5,784 nt of DNA, from NCBI GenBank assembly GCA_003022745.1, contig PXSU01000004.1, positions 7,438 through 13,221 on the forward strand, given 5' to 3'. The notes beneath the pieces are model-generated. The model was given only the letters and a program-made list of their open reading frames with translations. It did no database searches and was not told the DNA's origin. The position numbers and the translations under genes are program-made. The DNA is from Halobacteriales archaeon SW_9_67_25 (GTDB lineage Archaea; Halobacteriota; Halobacteria; Halobacteriales; Haloarculaceae). Numbering within the stretch: the first letter of the stretch is position 1; each line of letters starts with the position of its first letter. This document shows, one piece after another, positions 5,754 to 5,784 of this stretch.

Positions 5754-5784
5754 TTCTGCCAGAAACTCCCGCAGTGTCTCGCCC
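5754..5784. other. Right-edge 31 bases, unassigned
   Basis: Only 31 bases follow the MoaD-like stop. The minus strand is open in two frames here (one reads GETLREFLAELP), so the 3' end of a convergent gene is possible but cannot be shown. No terminator-like T-run is visible. Confidence 0.3.

Overview
The window looks like a haloarchaeal chromosome segment (class Halobacteria). GC content is high, and the real proteins are rich in Asp and Glu. There is a 2Fe-2S ferredoxin of the distinctive halobacterial type, a Tat-exported lipoprotein with an acidic Gly/Asp linker, and archaeal TATA-like boxes about 26 bases upstream of start codons, which is the leaderless arrangement common in haloarchaea. 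I cannot name the species.

Layout from left to right. Positions 1-974 (minus) hold the first 324 residues of a Tat lipoprotein, the family-5 (peptide/nickel type) substrate-binding protein of an ABC transporter. Its order is odd: a stretch that looks like the normal C-terminus of such proteins sits ahead of the normal N-terminal domain. Positions 1162-1589 (plus) hold a small DUF433 antitoxin-like gene coupled to a 48-codon remnant of a DUF5615 PIN-like toxin, so this looks like a decayed toxin-antitoxin pair. Positions 1643-2032 (minus) encode the 2Fe-2S ferredoxin. After a 237-base intergenic region come two moeA paralogues on the minus strand (2270-4150 and 4147-5391). They overlap by 4 bases. 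The downstream one carries a C-terminal periplasmic-binding-protein-like domain. Divergent from them, at 5478-5753 (plus), is a MoaD/SAMP-type ubiquitin-like protein ending in Gly-Gly. The last 31 bases are unassigned.

The right half (2270-5753) is a molybdenum/tungsten cofactor module. The MoaD-like protein could carry sulfur as a thiocarboxylate for molybdopterin synthase and may also act as a protein modifier. The two MoeA-type proteins would handle metal insertion into adenylylated molybdopterin, perhaps dividing Mo and W or separating catalysis from ligand sensing. Both sides are probably transcribed from a compact 86-base divergent promoter region. The ferredoxin is the general low-potential electron carrier of haloarchaea and is probably a separate transcription unit.

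I see no rRNA, tRNA, CRISPR array or complete mobile element. The observations most worth following are the permuted-looking binding protein, the broken toxin beside an intact antitoxin gene, and the MoeA-PBP fusion.
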